DNA from: JAAFIP01 sp031367325
Lineage (GTDB): Bacteria > Pseudomonadota > Gammaproteobacteria > Burkholderiales > Burkholderiaceae_C
Assembly (NCBI GenBank): GCA_031367325.1
Contig: JANLPQ010000023.1
Coordinates: 1-64,000 of the forward strand
Reading direction: 5' to 3'
Length of the DNA stretch: 64,000 bases
Below are positions 8,800 to 16,326 of this stretch, in pieces. The position numbers were made by a program, and so were the translations under genes. The number at the start of each line of letters is the position of its first letter. The stretch's first letter is position 1. The notes below the pieces were generated by a model. The model had not been told where the DNA came from. It worked only from the letters and a program-made list of their open reading frames with translations, and ran no database searches.

Positions 8800-9774
8800 A
8801 TGAGCGCACTGCACCCCGATTTCATGGTTTTTACCGGCAACGCCAACCCTGTGATGGCGCAAGAAATTGCCACCCAGCTCAACATCGAGCTGGGCGCTGC
8901 CACGGTAGGCCGTTTCTCCGATGGCGAAGTTACCGTTGAGATTAACCAAAACGTGCGTGCGCGCGATGTGTTTGTGGTGCAGTCTACCTGCGCACCTACC
9001 AACGATAATTTGATGGAACTGCTGGTGATGGTCGATGCGCTGAAGCGCGCCTCAGCCGAGCGTATTAGCGCGGTGATTCCCTACTTTGGCTACGCCCGCC
9101 AAGACCGCCGCCCACGGTCTAGCCGCGTGCCCATCACTGCCAAAGTGGTGGCCAACTTGCTTCAAACCGTAGGTGTATCGCACATTTTGACGATGGACTT
9201 GCATGCCGACCAAATTCAAGGCTTTTTTGACATTCCGGTAGACAATATTTACGCGTCACCGGTACTGCTGAACGACCTGCGCAAGCAAAAATACGAAGAC
9301 CTGATTGTCGTGTCGCCCGACGTAGGCGGCGTGGTACGTGCCCGCGCGCTGGCCAAGCAGCTGGGCTGCGACCTGGCTATTATCGACAAGCGCCGCCCCA
9401 AGGCTAACGTGTCTGAAGTGATGCACGTCATTGGCGAGATCGAAGGCCGCAACTGCGTCATCATGGACGACATGATCGACACCGCAGGCACCTTGGTTAA
9501 AGCGGCTGAAGTGCTGAAAGAGCGCGGCGCAAAACAGGTGTATGCCTATTGCACGCACGCCGTGTTTTCTGGCCCAGCCATTGAGCGTATTGCCAAAGGT
9601 AACGCACTGGACGAAGTGGTCATTACCAACACCATTCCATTGTCTGAGTCTGCCAAAGCCTGTAACAAAATCAGGCAACTGTCGGTTGCGCCGCTGATAG
9701 CCGAGACGATCTCGCGCATTGCCAAGGGCGAGTCGGTGATGAGCTTGTTTTCGGAGCAGGACAATTTGTTTTAA
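8800..9774 (+). CDS. prs: Ribose-phosphate pyrophosphokinase (PRPP synthase)
   Basis: Makes PRPP from ribose 5-phosphate and ATP for nucleotide, His and Trp synthesis. The 324-residue length is standard. Motifs include the N-terminal FTGNANPVMAQEIA, the ATP-binding YFGYARQDRR, the divalent-metal segment DLHADQIQGFF, the flexible-loop DKRRPK and the PRPP-binding VIMDDMIDTAGTL. It lies downstream of tRNA-Gln and upstream of rplY, the usual order for this group. Confidence 0.98.
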   Translation: MSALHPDFMVFTGNANPVMAQEIATQLNIELGAATVGRFSDGEVTVEINQNVRARDVFVVQSTCAPTNDNLMELLVMVDALKRASAERISAVIPYFGYARQDRRPRSSRVPITAKVVANLLQTVGVSHILTMDLHADQIQGFFDIPVDNIYASPVLLNDLRKQKYEDLIVVSPDVGGVVRARALAKQLGCDLAIIDKRRPKANVSEVMHVIGEIEGRNCVIMDDMIDTAGTLVKAAEVLKERGAKQVYAYCTHAVFSGPAIERIAKGNALDEVVITNTIPLSESAKACNKIRQLSVAPLIAETISRIAKGESVMSLFSEQDNLF

Positions 9775-9781
9775 AAACGGA

Positions 9782-9803
9782 TGACAAGACCGCTATCTTG
9801 TCA
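9782..9803. other. Hairpin between prs and rplY
   Basis: TGACAAGA and TCTTGTCA form a perfect 8-bp stem around a 6-nt loop. No T-run follows, so it is not a typical terminator. It could be a processing signal or part of an rplY leader. Confidence 0.45.
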
Positions 9804-9891
9804 AAGCGGTCACCCAATGCAGTTTCGCACTAGGTGGCTTTTCAATAGTCGAAGCATCACTGGTCGCGGTGCGCTTCTTTAGGAGTTAATT

Positions 9892-10584
9892 ATGAAATTT
9901 GTCGCTTTTGAGCGCTCTAAGCAAGGTACGGGTGCGAGCCGCCGTCTGCGCATTACGGGCAAAGCCCCTGGCATCGTCTACGGTGGTACCACTAACGCAC
10001 AACTGATCGAAATCGATCACAACGCACTGTGGCACGCCTTAAAGAAAGAAGCCTTCCACGCTACCGTGCTGGACATGGAGTTTGCGGGTAAAGAATCTAA
10101 AGTATTGCTGCGCGACGTGCAGTACCACCCCTACAAACAGCAAGTGCTGCACATCGACTTTCAACGCGTCGATGCCAACACGCGCCTGACCATGAAGGTG
10201 CCTTTGCACTTTAATGGCGAAGCCGAATCACAAGCTGTGAAAACCGACAACTGCCTGGTTAACCACGTTGCCAACGAGATTCAAGTGGTCTGCCTTCCAG
10301 CCGATTTGCCTGAGTTTATCGATGTGGACTTGTCGGGCCTGAAAAAGGGCGTGTCTTTGCATGTAGCCGATATCAAGCTGCCAAAAGGCGTCAAAGCTGT
10401 TATCAAAGGCACTGCCAATCCGGTGATCGTGTCGGTAGTAGTGCAAGCCGCTGAAGAAGAAGCCCCAGCCGCCGGTGCAGCACCCGCAGCCGATGCTAAA
10501 GGTGGCAAAGCAGCGCCTAAAGGCGACACCAAGGCCCCGGCCGCTAAAGCACCTGCGGCTAAGGCACCTGCAGCCAAGAAGTAA
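9892..10584 (+). CDS. rplY: 50S ribosomal protein L25/Ctc
   Basis: L25 binds 5S rRNA. This is the long CTC form of 230 residues: an N-terminal L25 beta-barrel (RSKQGTGASRRLR...GKAPGIVYGG), a TL5-type C-terminal domain, and a low-complexity Ala/Pro/Lys tail (APAAKAPAAKAPAAKK) in which a 5-residue unit recurs. A strong Shine-Dalgarno AGGAG sits 7 nt before the ATG. A rho-independent terminator follows the stop. In related genomes pth is normally next; here pth lies about 8.8 kb away. Confidence 0.97.
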   Translation: MKFVAFERSKQGTGASRRLRITGKAPGIVYGGTTNAQLIEIDHNALWHALKKEAFHATVLDMEFAGKESKVLLRDVQYHPYKQQVLHIDFQRVDANTRLTMKVPLHFNGEAESQAVKTDNCLVNHVANEIQVVCLPADLPEFIDVDLSGLKKGVSLHVADIKLPKGVKAVIKGTANPVIVSVVVQAAEEEAPAAGAAPAADAKGGKAAPKGDTKAPAAKAPAAKAPAAKK

Positions 10585-10614
10585 TTTGGTTGCTTGCCTA
10601 GCAAGCTGTAATCC

Positions 10615-10643
10615 AAAAGCCCCGCTCTGGCGGGGCTTTTTTT
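10615..10643 (+). terminator. Rho-independent terminator after rplY
   Basis: An 11-bp perfect stem (AAAAGCCCCGC / GCGGGGCTTTT) with a TCTG tetraloop runs into a T-tract. It ends the prs-rplY transcript. Confidence 0.93.
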
Positions 10644-10662
10644 ATGCCATTTTGGTGCTGTA

Positions 10663-10716
10663 ACCTAAGTAAATCCTGCTCAAGCAGCTATTTAATTTGT
10701 AGCATTTCTTAGGCTT
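10663..10716 (+). repeat. Interspersed repeat copy 3, intergenic
   Basis: This is a full-length copy. CCTAAG and CTTAGG bracket the core CCTGCTCAAGCAGCTAT and its TTAATTTGTAGCA tail, so the whole unit can fold as one larger stem. Confidence 0.9.
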
Positions 10717-10727
10717 TTGCTGCTCTT

Positions 10728-10752
10728 GCACCTCGCGGTCACGCAGCACCGC
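10728..10752. repeat. 25-bp repeat, copy A
   Basis: The sequence CGCGGTCACGCAGCACCGC with its flanks is identical over 25 bp to 29389-29413. GCGGT/ACCGC can form a small hairpin. It lies directly after interspersed repeat copy 3. Confidence 0.8.
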
Positions 10753-10922
10753 GCGTTCTAAAACAACCAACTGCAAACCAAAACTAAGCTAAGCCTATTA
10801 AGGCAACCACCTTAAACTTTTGGCAACTATTTCACAAATCAGCCGCAATTAGTACCCGCCACACCACAGCGTAATTTTTTATCCTTGCGTCATTGTTCAT
10901 TAACCATTGATTGCGAGACAAC

Positions 10923-11735
10923 ATGACCTTACGCCAAGCCACACAAGACCGCCAATCTGCCGACATGGTCGACAGCCAACCGTTTAACCGTGCCAACGAT
11001 CACTTCGCGAGCCACATATTTACCAGCTCTCCTGCAGTGGAGGCTGAGGCCGCGCCTAGCAGCAGCCACGGCGGGGCCGCGCTAGCCGAGACACTAGCAG
11101 CTTGCGCCCTAGACGCCATGGCCAGCGGGGTGATCATCATCGACCAGTATGCCCGCGTGCTGCACCGCAACGCTGCCGCTGACGAGGTGCTGGCCAGCCG
11201 CCGCTGCGTGGCCTTAGACAGTGGGCACGTCACCGTCACCCACATGCCCGATGTACGCCAGTTTAGCCAAGCGCTCAGCCTGGCCGCTGCAGGCCAGCGC
11301 AGCATGATTGCGTTGGGTGCCATGTCAGACGCCTTAGTGGCTGTAGTGCCCCTACAAGCTGAGCCTAGCGCAAGCCAAGCCACGGCAAACAAAGACGCTG
11401 CCAGCGCTGGCAAAAACCAATCGTTGGCTGCAAAAAACACGCCGTGCAGCAGCGCCCAGCACTTTGCGCTGATCTTCTCGCGCACCGACATGTGCGAGGC
11501 GCTGTCGCTCAAACCCTTTGCAGGCGCGTACGAGCTAACCCCCACGGAAGAGCGCGTACTGGGCCTGATCAGCACTGGCCAGACCGTGCCCGAGATGGCC
11601 AAGCGCTTTAACCTGGGCGCAGCCACCATTCGCACCCACGTGCGCAATATTTGCAACAAAACCAATTGCCACGGCCTGCGCGAGATCGTTACACGCCTTG
11701 CCGTGCTGCCCGCGCTGAAGATCCAAGCACCCTAA
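10923..11735 (+). CDS. LuxR/FixJ-type HTH transcriptional regulator
   Basis: The C-terminal 60 residues form a LuxR-type helix-turn-helix (LTPTEERVLGLISTGQTVPEMAKRF...ATIRTHVRNICNKTNC). The N-terminal part has a PAS-like segment (MASGVIIIDQYARVLHRNAAADEVL). No phosphoacceptor receiver domain or transmembrane segment is apparent, so it may sense a small molecule in the cytoplasm. The ATG at 10923 is preferred over an upstream TTG at 10911. It is the first gene of the block between rplY and pth and is followed by two small membrane or lipoprotein genes that it could control. Confidence 0.85.
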   Translation: MTLRQATQDRQSADMVDSQPFNRANDHFASHIFTSSPAVEAEAAPSSSHGGAALAETLAACALDAMASGVIIIDQYARVLHRNAAADEVLASRRCVALDSGHVTVTHMPDVRQFSQALSLAAAGQRSMIALGAMSDALVAVVPLQAEPSASQATANKDAASAGKNQSLAAKNTPCSSAQHFALIFSRTDMCEALSLKPFAGAYELTPTEERVLGLISTGQTVPEMAKRFNLGAATIRTHVRNICNKTNCHGLREIVTRLAVLPALKIQAP

Positions 11736-11797
11736 AGCCCCTTCACCCTATCCGTAGCCTGCACCATCGTTAAACAAGTAACCCAAGGAGAAAACCC

Positions 11798-12031
11798 ATG
11801 AAAAACTATATTTTTGACCCCATCCATGTGCTCAACGCACTGTTGGTGGTGATTAACTGCGTGTTTATTGTGCTGCTGGTGTCTGCCTGCAGCGCCAAAG
11901 TTACCAGCCCCAGCTACGCCAGCTTGGCTCCCGTGGGTGCGCCCGCTACGCCAGCCAGCAGCCCGTCTGCACCAGAGCCTACGCTGACAGCGTCTGAGGC
12001 TGACTTTATTGCCGCCATGTTGGCACCCTAA
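11798..12031 (+). CDS. Small putative lipoprotein
   Basis: The 77-residue product has a hydrophobic N-terminal stretch (HVLNALLVVINCVFIVLLVSAC) ending in a lipobox-like LVSAC, then a Pro/Ala/Ser-rich region. A strong AAGGAG ribosome binding site lies 8 nt before the ATG, which supports expression. No family was recognised. It sits between a LuxR-type regulator and a PQ-loop protein and may be cotranscribed with the latter, 31 bp downstream. Confidence 0.7.
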   Translation: MKNYIFDPIHVLNALLVVINCVFIVLLVSACSAKVTSPSYASLAPVGAPATPASSPSAPEPTLTASEADFIAAMLAP

Positions 12032-12062
12032 GCACCGCGGCAGACCATAAGAAGAATTTGCC

Positions 12063-12518
12063 ATGGAACAGCTGAATATTTTTGACTTTTTGCTAGGCTG
12101 TCTATTGGTAGGCTGCACTAGGCCCACCGGCCAAACAGACTTTGCGCTGTATGTGTATGTAGCGTGCTGCGTTTTTAATGTAGCCCGAATCATCACGTAT
12201 GTGCCCACTATCAAAATACTGCTCAAACCGGGCTGCACAGGCGACGGGCAAAGCCTAGCCACTTGGGCGATGTGGATAGCTGCTAACGGAACAATGGCAT
12301 TGCATTTATACATTGCAACCAACTACCAGATGACAGACCTGGTATGGATCAGCTTGTCTAACACCATCATGTGCGCGGTGTGCGCCGTGCTGATAGCCAA
12401 GGTGCAAAAGCGCAGCCGCTTGGTAAACCTGTGGCTAGCGGCACGCGGTATGCAAGATGCCCAAGCTGCCCAAAAAGAGCCCAGCGCCTCGCGCACGCCG
12501 CCACAAGCCAGTTTTTAA
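12063..12518 (+). CDS. PQ-loop / SemiSWEET-like membrane protein
   Basis: The 151-residue product has three or four predicted membrane helices. The segment YVPTIKILLK...GDGQSLATWAMWIAANG resembles the PQ-loop pattern of SemiSWEET sugar carriers (proline before a short loop, then S-x-x-TW in the next helix). The canonical PQ is PT here. Three-helix SemiSWEETs are about 90 residues, so this protein has an extra N-terminal helix (residues 5-18) and a charged C-terminal tail. The substrate cannot be predicted. The downstream Crp/Fnr gene begins 61 bp after the stop. Confidence 0.6.
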   Translation: MEQLNIFDFLLGCLLVGCTRPTGQTDFALYVYVACCVFNVARIITYVPTIKILLKPGCTGDGQSLATWAMWIAANGTMALHLYIATNYQMTDLVWISLSNTIMCAVCAVLIAKVQKRSRLVNLWLAARGMQDAQAAQKEPSASRTPPQASF

Positions 12519-12579
12519 GGCCAGGCCAGTGTTAGTTAGGTCCTACAGCAGGCCACCTGTTCGTGCCACAATATCTTTC

Positions 12580-13248
12580 ATGACATTGAACCCCAATGGC
12601 GACCCCCCATACAACCTGCACCAGCACCAGGCTCTCAGCCCCGCCGTGCAGGCACTGGCCAACGAGGGCGTGCAGCGCAGCTACCGCAAAGGCGCCATCA
12701 TCGTGAGCGAGGGCGACGCTGGGGACACACTTTTTATTCTGCTTGCCGGCAGCGTGCGCGCCTACGGCACCGACACAGATGGCCGCGAGGTAACCTACGG
12801 CACCATCCCCGCACCTAACTATTTTGGCGAAATGTCGCTAGACGGCGGCGCGCGGTCGGCCAGTGTCGAAGCGCTAGAGCCGTGCGTATGCGCTGTGGTT
12901 ACGTCGCACCGCGTGCGCGACAGCTTGGCCCGCTGTCCAGACCTGGCCTTTGAACTTATCACCAAAATCATCGCCCGCGCACGGTCAGCCACCACCACCG
13001 CCCGCAACATGGCCCTGCTAGACGCCTACGGCCGCCTGGCCGCCACCCTAGAGCTACTGGCCGAACCTCCCAACGCCCAAGGCACGCGCGCCATCCCCGA
13101 ACGCACCACCCACGCCGACCTGGCCCAACGCATAGGCACCTCCCGCGAGATGGTAAGCAAGCTGCTGCGCGATTTAGAAAAAGGCGGGTACGTTAGTGTG
13201 GATAAACGCAATTTGGTACTGGTGAAGAAGTTGCCTGCGAAGTGGTGA
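12580..13248 (+). CDS. Crp/Fnr-family transcriptional regulator
   Basis: The product is about 222 residues from the ATG at 12580; the frame is open further upstream, but that part is proline/arginine-rich and overlaps the PQ-loop gene. A cyclic-nucleotide-binding-fold domain (GAIIVSEGDAGDTLFILLAGSVRAYGTD...YFGEMSLDGGARSASVEAL) is followed by a winged HTH (THADLAQRIGTSREMVSKLLRDLEKGGYV). The GEMSLDGGARSASV segment fits the phosphate-binding cassette, in which Crp has G-E-x-x-L and R-S-A. Binding of cAMP is therefore plausible. No N-terminal Fnr-type cysteine cluster is present. A class III cyclase gene lies 4 kb away in the same block. Confidence 0.9.
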   Translation: MTLNPNGDPPYNLHQHQALSPAVQALANEGVQRSYRKGAIIVSEGDAGDTLFILLAGSVRAYGTDTDGREVTYGTIPAPNYFGEMSLDGGARSASVEALEPCVCAVVTSHRVRDSLARCPDLAFELITKIIARARSATTTARNMALLDAYGRLAATLELLAEPPNAQGTRAIPERTTHADLAQRIGTSREMVSKLLRDLEKGGYVSVDKRNLVLVKKLPAKW

Positions 13249-13321
13249 TTACTGCCAATTGCATAGAATTTTCCTAAAAAACACACGCACAGCAAAAGCA
13301 GCTTGCACTGATACTACTGGC

Positions 13322-13355
13322 TTGACTTATCGTTTGGCTTACATTAAAGTAAGGC
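13322..13355 (+). promoter_or_regulatory. vapBC promoter with overlapping palindrome
   Basis: TTGACT at 13322-13327 and TAAAGT at 13345-13350 are spaced by 17 bp. The imperfect palindrome GCTTAC-ATTAAA-GTAAGGC (13337-13355) covers the -10 region, as expected for autorepression by a VapB/VapBC complex. An AAGGAG ribosome binding site follows. Confidence 0.6.
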
Positions 13356-13368
13356 AAAGGAGCCAACT

Positions 13369-13614
13369 ATGTTGATAGCCACCATCACCGCCAAAGGCCA
13401 AATTACCATTCCAGTTGAAATTCGCAACGCGCTGCGGCTAGATGCAGGTGCGCAAATTTCATTTGAGGAAGCCCAGCCTGGGAGTTATATTTTTAAACCT
13501 GCCGCTAAAGTACCCGTTACAGCGCTAAAAGGCATGTTTGGCAAACACCCCCGTACCGTGTCTATTGCACAAATGAACGCAGCCATCGCCAAGCGGGGCG
13601 CGTCAGCCAAATGA
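13369..13614 (+). CDS. vapB: AbrB/MazE-type antitoxin (VapB)
   Basis: The 81-residue product begins with a swapped-hairpin AbrB DNA-binding domain (ATITAKGQITIPVEIRNALRL). The C-terminal part presumably wraps the toxin. An AAGGAG Shine-Dalgarno lies 7 nt upstream, and the stop overlaps the toxin start (ATGA at 13611-13614). A palindrome over the promoter suits autoregulation. Confidence 0.9.
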   Translation: MLIATITAKGQITIPVEIRNALRLDAGAQISFEEAQPGSYIFKPAAKVPVTALKGMFGKHPRTVSIAQMNAAIAKRGASAK

Positions 13615-14006
13615 TCGGGCTAGATACCAACGTGCTAGTGCGCTACATCACAGCCGACGACAGTAAACAAGCAGCACTAGCCGCCCGCTTGATCGAAGAT
13701 CTGAGCGAAGAGTCACCCGGTTTTATATCGTTAGTCACTATCGTAGAGCTGTACTGGATATTAGAGTCGGTCTATCAGTTCACACGCAGCCAGCTAGTGC
13801 AAGTGTTTCAGACTCTGATGGCAGTAGGCAACTTCAAAATTGACCGTGTAGCAGCAGTAGCCAGTGCAGTGCGGCAGTACAGCGAAAGCAAAGCCGACTT
13901 TGCAGATTGTCTGATCGAGCGCTTGTCCGCAGCAGCAGGTTGCGGACACACCATGACTTTTGATAAAGGCGCCGTCAAAGCTGCAGGTATGGTTCTAATT
14001 GGATAA
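13611..14006 (+). CDS. vapC: PIN-domain ribonuclease toxin (VapC)
   Basis: The 131-residue product has a PIN fold: the first acidic residue in IGLDTNVLVRYITADD, an acidic residue in VTIVELYWIL, and the DFADCLIERLSAAAGC and TFDKGA segments for the remaining metal ligands. VapC toxins cleave tRNA or rRNA; the target here is unknown. Start and stop are coupled with the antitoxin by a 4-bp overlap. Confidence 0.92.
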   Translation: MIGLDTNVLVRYITADDSKQAALAARLIEDLSEESPGFISLVTIVELYWILESVYQFTRSQLVQVFQTLMAVGNFKIDRVAAVASAVRQYSESKADFADCLIERLSAAAGCGHTMTFDKGAVKAAGMVLIG

Positions 14007-14018
14007 ACGCTTAAAAAA

Positions 14019-14062
14019 ATCTAGGAGCTACTAAATAAATAGCTGCTTGAGCAGCTTTTTAG
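14019..14062 (-). repeat. Interspersed repeat copy 4, intergenic
   Basis: The core lies in reverse orientation (TAGCTGCTTGAGCAG). It sits between the convergent vapC and subtilase genes. Flanking CTAGGAG and AGGCCTC arms partly pair. Confidence 0.88.
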
Positions 14063-14091
14063 GCCTCTACAGGCACTTTAGTCATATAAAT

Positions 14092-16239
14092 TCAGGGCAA
14101 TGCATTCACCACGTCCCGCGCAATTTGCGGTGCGGCCATGCTGGTGCCAGACAGGCGTACTGTGCTGGCGGCGCGTGTGCCGGCGGCGCGTATGCCGTGC
14201 AGGGTGCGGCTTTCTTCTGTGGTGGCGTAGTAGTGCACGGGCGTTGCGGTGTTGGTGCGTTTGGCACGGCCGCTGTAAAAATGGTGGGGCGAATATTCGG
14301 CAATTTCTAGGTCTGTCTCGCGTACGCCGCCTGCTTTGACCGTATAGCTACCTGTTGCGATGTTGTTGAACACGCCTTCGCGCCGTACTATAGCCGCTCG
14401 CGGGTTAGCGCAGTCTAGGTCTACCTGCACATCGTCGTCTATGGCCATGCGGTCGTAGTGCACGTCTTCAAAATAGCTTTGCCGCGCACCGCGCCGCGTG
14501 CCCAGTGCTACGTCGTCTCGTTCCACATAAGCGTCTATTACGCCTTTGTGTGTGCATGCATTGGTAACAACTATTTTCCACAGGCCGTGGGGCGCTGTTG
14601 TGTGCAGATTGGTAGGGTCCGTGGTGGGTGCCAAAGCTATGAGTACGCAGTGGCCGTGTTGGCCGTTCAACATGCTGTCGTTGTAGCAAACACCCAAGAT
14701 ACTGCCGGGCAGACTGAGCTTCGACTCATAGCCATCCAAATTCTTCACATCCCCTTTCACAACAGTGGGGAAAACATTGCCATGCGGGTCTGCAATAGTC
14801 ACTTCGACTTGCAGGTTTTGCGGCAGCCAAATTTCTACATAGCTTTCTGTAGCGTCGTCAGGTTCGGTACGCCAGTGCAGCGTTTGGCTCTGCGCGGGGC
14901 GCAGTTTAAAGTTGGCATGCGTACGCGACTGCACGCCGTTGCCTGCGGGTACCACCACTTGCAAGCGATTTTTAGGCAGCACCAGGGGGTGCAGCATACG
15001 TTGGTTGGCAATCAGTTTATCAATCTGCTGCTCTAGCATGTGGCTGCCATCGTGCGGCCCCGCCAGCGCGCCCCAGCTTAGGTTCACCACGATTTGCGCA
15101 TCGTCGGCACACTGGCTCACGATGTAGGCCATGGCATTCAACACGTCAGTGGTCATGGTGTTGCGGCCCGAGGTGTCTTGCACCGTGTGCATGGGCAATT
15201 GCACAAAAATTATTTGTACGCCGCTGGCGTCGTCTTGCGCGGCCTCCCAAGTGGGGTTGGCCGTCTCGGCGTTTTCGCGGGTGCACATGGTGTCTTGCAC
15301 AAAATACGGGCCGCAGGCTAAGTCCATCACTTGCGTACCGTGCGCGGCGCGGCGCTCTAGGCGGTTGACGTTGTCAAACGTGCCGGCGGCAAATTGGGCG
15401 TACAAGCCGTCTTCGTCGATGCGCCCACTGTGTGTGTGCTTGGCAATCAACGTATTCAGGTCTGAGTCGGCATAGTCGCAGCCGTACTGGCCTGGGTAGC
15501 CCATGCCTGCAAAAATAGCAGGCTGCCCCACAGGCGACAGCGGGCCGCGCACGTTCATGTCCCATAGCCTTTTCACCCGCGTGGCAAACAGCGGAGCGCC
15601 CGCTACAGGGCGAATGAAATGCGGATGCGCAAAAGCACAACCATCGTCAATAATGGCCACCACTTTGCCGCGTAGCGGCTGGCGGCCCTGTGCAGGCCCA
15701 ACTTCTTTGTCGAGCGGTTTTAGTTGAAGCACAGCATCTTGCGGCAAATCAATCTCTATACGTCGCACAAGGCCAGTCAGCGCTTCTGGTTTGAATTTTT
15801 GAAAAAATGCTTGGTTAGCCTGCGCCGGAAATACAGCACCAGCGAAGGCCAGCGGCCCGTCAAGATAGGCCAACGGAATAGTCAATTGCGGGTTTTGCTC
15901 GCCTTTGCCCTCTGCCGCTTGGCTGCGCTGCAAACCCAGTGGCGTTAAGAAGGCCACCAGCTGCTGCGCAGTGACTTCGTCTTGCAGCTCAATCAGCACA
16001 GGCAGTATTTGCGGACGGTAATCCTCCGGCTTTTGCCCCGTCTTGCGCAAATGCGCAAACCCGCTTAAGTCTGCCCATACCAAATAAGGGTCTAGCCCAT
16101 CAGCCGCGCCGTTGACGCTGTAGTCAACACCGGTAAAAGTTTCACTAGGCTTGGGCGCAGGCGACCACGGCACAACACGGTCACGCCCCTTGTCGGGCCT
16201 GGGTGCGTTGTCAGACGGTGGTGGAGTGAAAATAGCCAT
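14092..16239 (-). CDS. Subtilisin-like (S8) serine peptidase, cytoplasmic type
   Basis: The 715-residue protein keeps the S8 triad: Asp in VAIIDDGCAFAHP (near residue 197), His in RRAAHGTQVMDLACG (near residue 300) and Ser in RLSGTSMAAPQIARDV at the extreme C-terminus. There is no signal peptide, so it is probably cytoplasmic or exported by another route. About 190 residues precede the catalytic domain and include a segment on library-like repeats (LPVLIELQDEVTAQQLVAFL). Between His and Ser lies a jelly-roll-like insert (LQVEVTIADPHGNVFP). It is the last gene of a three-gene minus-strand cluster with a haloperoxidase-like enzyme and a cyclase. A GAGAG-type ribosome binding site precedes the ATG. 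Confidence 0.9.
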   Translation of the reverse strand: MAIFTPPPSDNAPRPDKGRDRVVPWSPAPKPSETFTGVDYSVNGAADGLDPYLVWADLSGFAHLRKTGQKPEDYRPQILPVLIELQDEVTAQQLVAFLTPLGLQRSQAAEGKGEQNPQLTIPLAYLDGPLAFAGAVFPAQANQAFFQKFKPEALTGLVRRIEIDLPQDAVLQLKPLDKEVGPAQGRQPLRGKVVAIIDDGCAFAHPHFIRPVAGAPLFATRVKRLWDMNVRGPLSPVGQPAIFAGMGYPGQYGCDYADSDLNTLIAKHTHSGRIDEDGLYAQFAAGTFDNVNRLERRAAHGTQVMDLACGPYFVQDTMCTRENAETANPTWEAAQDDASGVQIIFVQLPMHTVQDTSGRNTMTTDVLNAMAYIVSQCADDAQIVVNLSWGALAGPHDGSHMLEQQIDKLIANQRMLHPLVLPKNRLQVVVPAGNGVQSRTHANFKLRPAQSQTLHWRTEPDDATESYVEIWLPQNLQVEVTIADPHGNVFPTVVKGDVKNLDGYESKLSLPGSILGVCYNDSMLNGQHGHCVLIALAPTTDPTNLHTTAPHGLWKIVVTNACTHKGVIDAYVERDDVALGTRRGARQSYFEDVHYDRMAIDDDVQVDLDCANPRAAIVRREGVFNNIATGSYTVKAGGVRETDLEIAEYSPHHFYSGRAKRTNTATPVHYYATTEESRTLHGIRAAGTRAASTVRLSGTSMAAPQIARDVVNALP

Positions 16240-16275
16240 GATTTAGCTCTCTTTTAGGTATGAATTAGGCCTCTA

Positions 16276-16326
16276 GACCTCTTAGATACTGCTCAAGCAG
16301 CTATTAAATTTGCAGTATCTAAGATT
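16276..16326 (+). repeat. Interspersed repeat copy 5, intergenic
   Basis: Outer arms CTTAGATACTG and CAGTATCTAAG pair almost perfectly around the core, so this copy can form a long hairpin. It lies between two minus-strand genes of one cluster and could attenuate or stabilise the transcript. Confidence 0.9.

Larger units (their letters stand above)
10585..10922. other. Gene-free stretch after rplY
   Basis: This 338-bp interval contains the rplY terminator, interspersed repeat copy 3 and the 25-bp repeat. An AT-richer segment before the LuxR-type gene presumably holds its promoter; no clear -35/-10 pair was identified. Confidence 0.6.
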
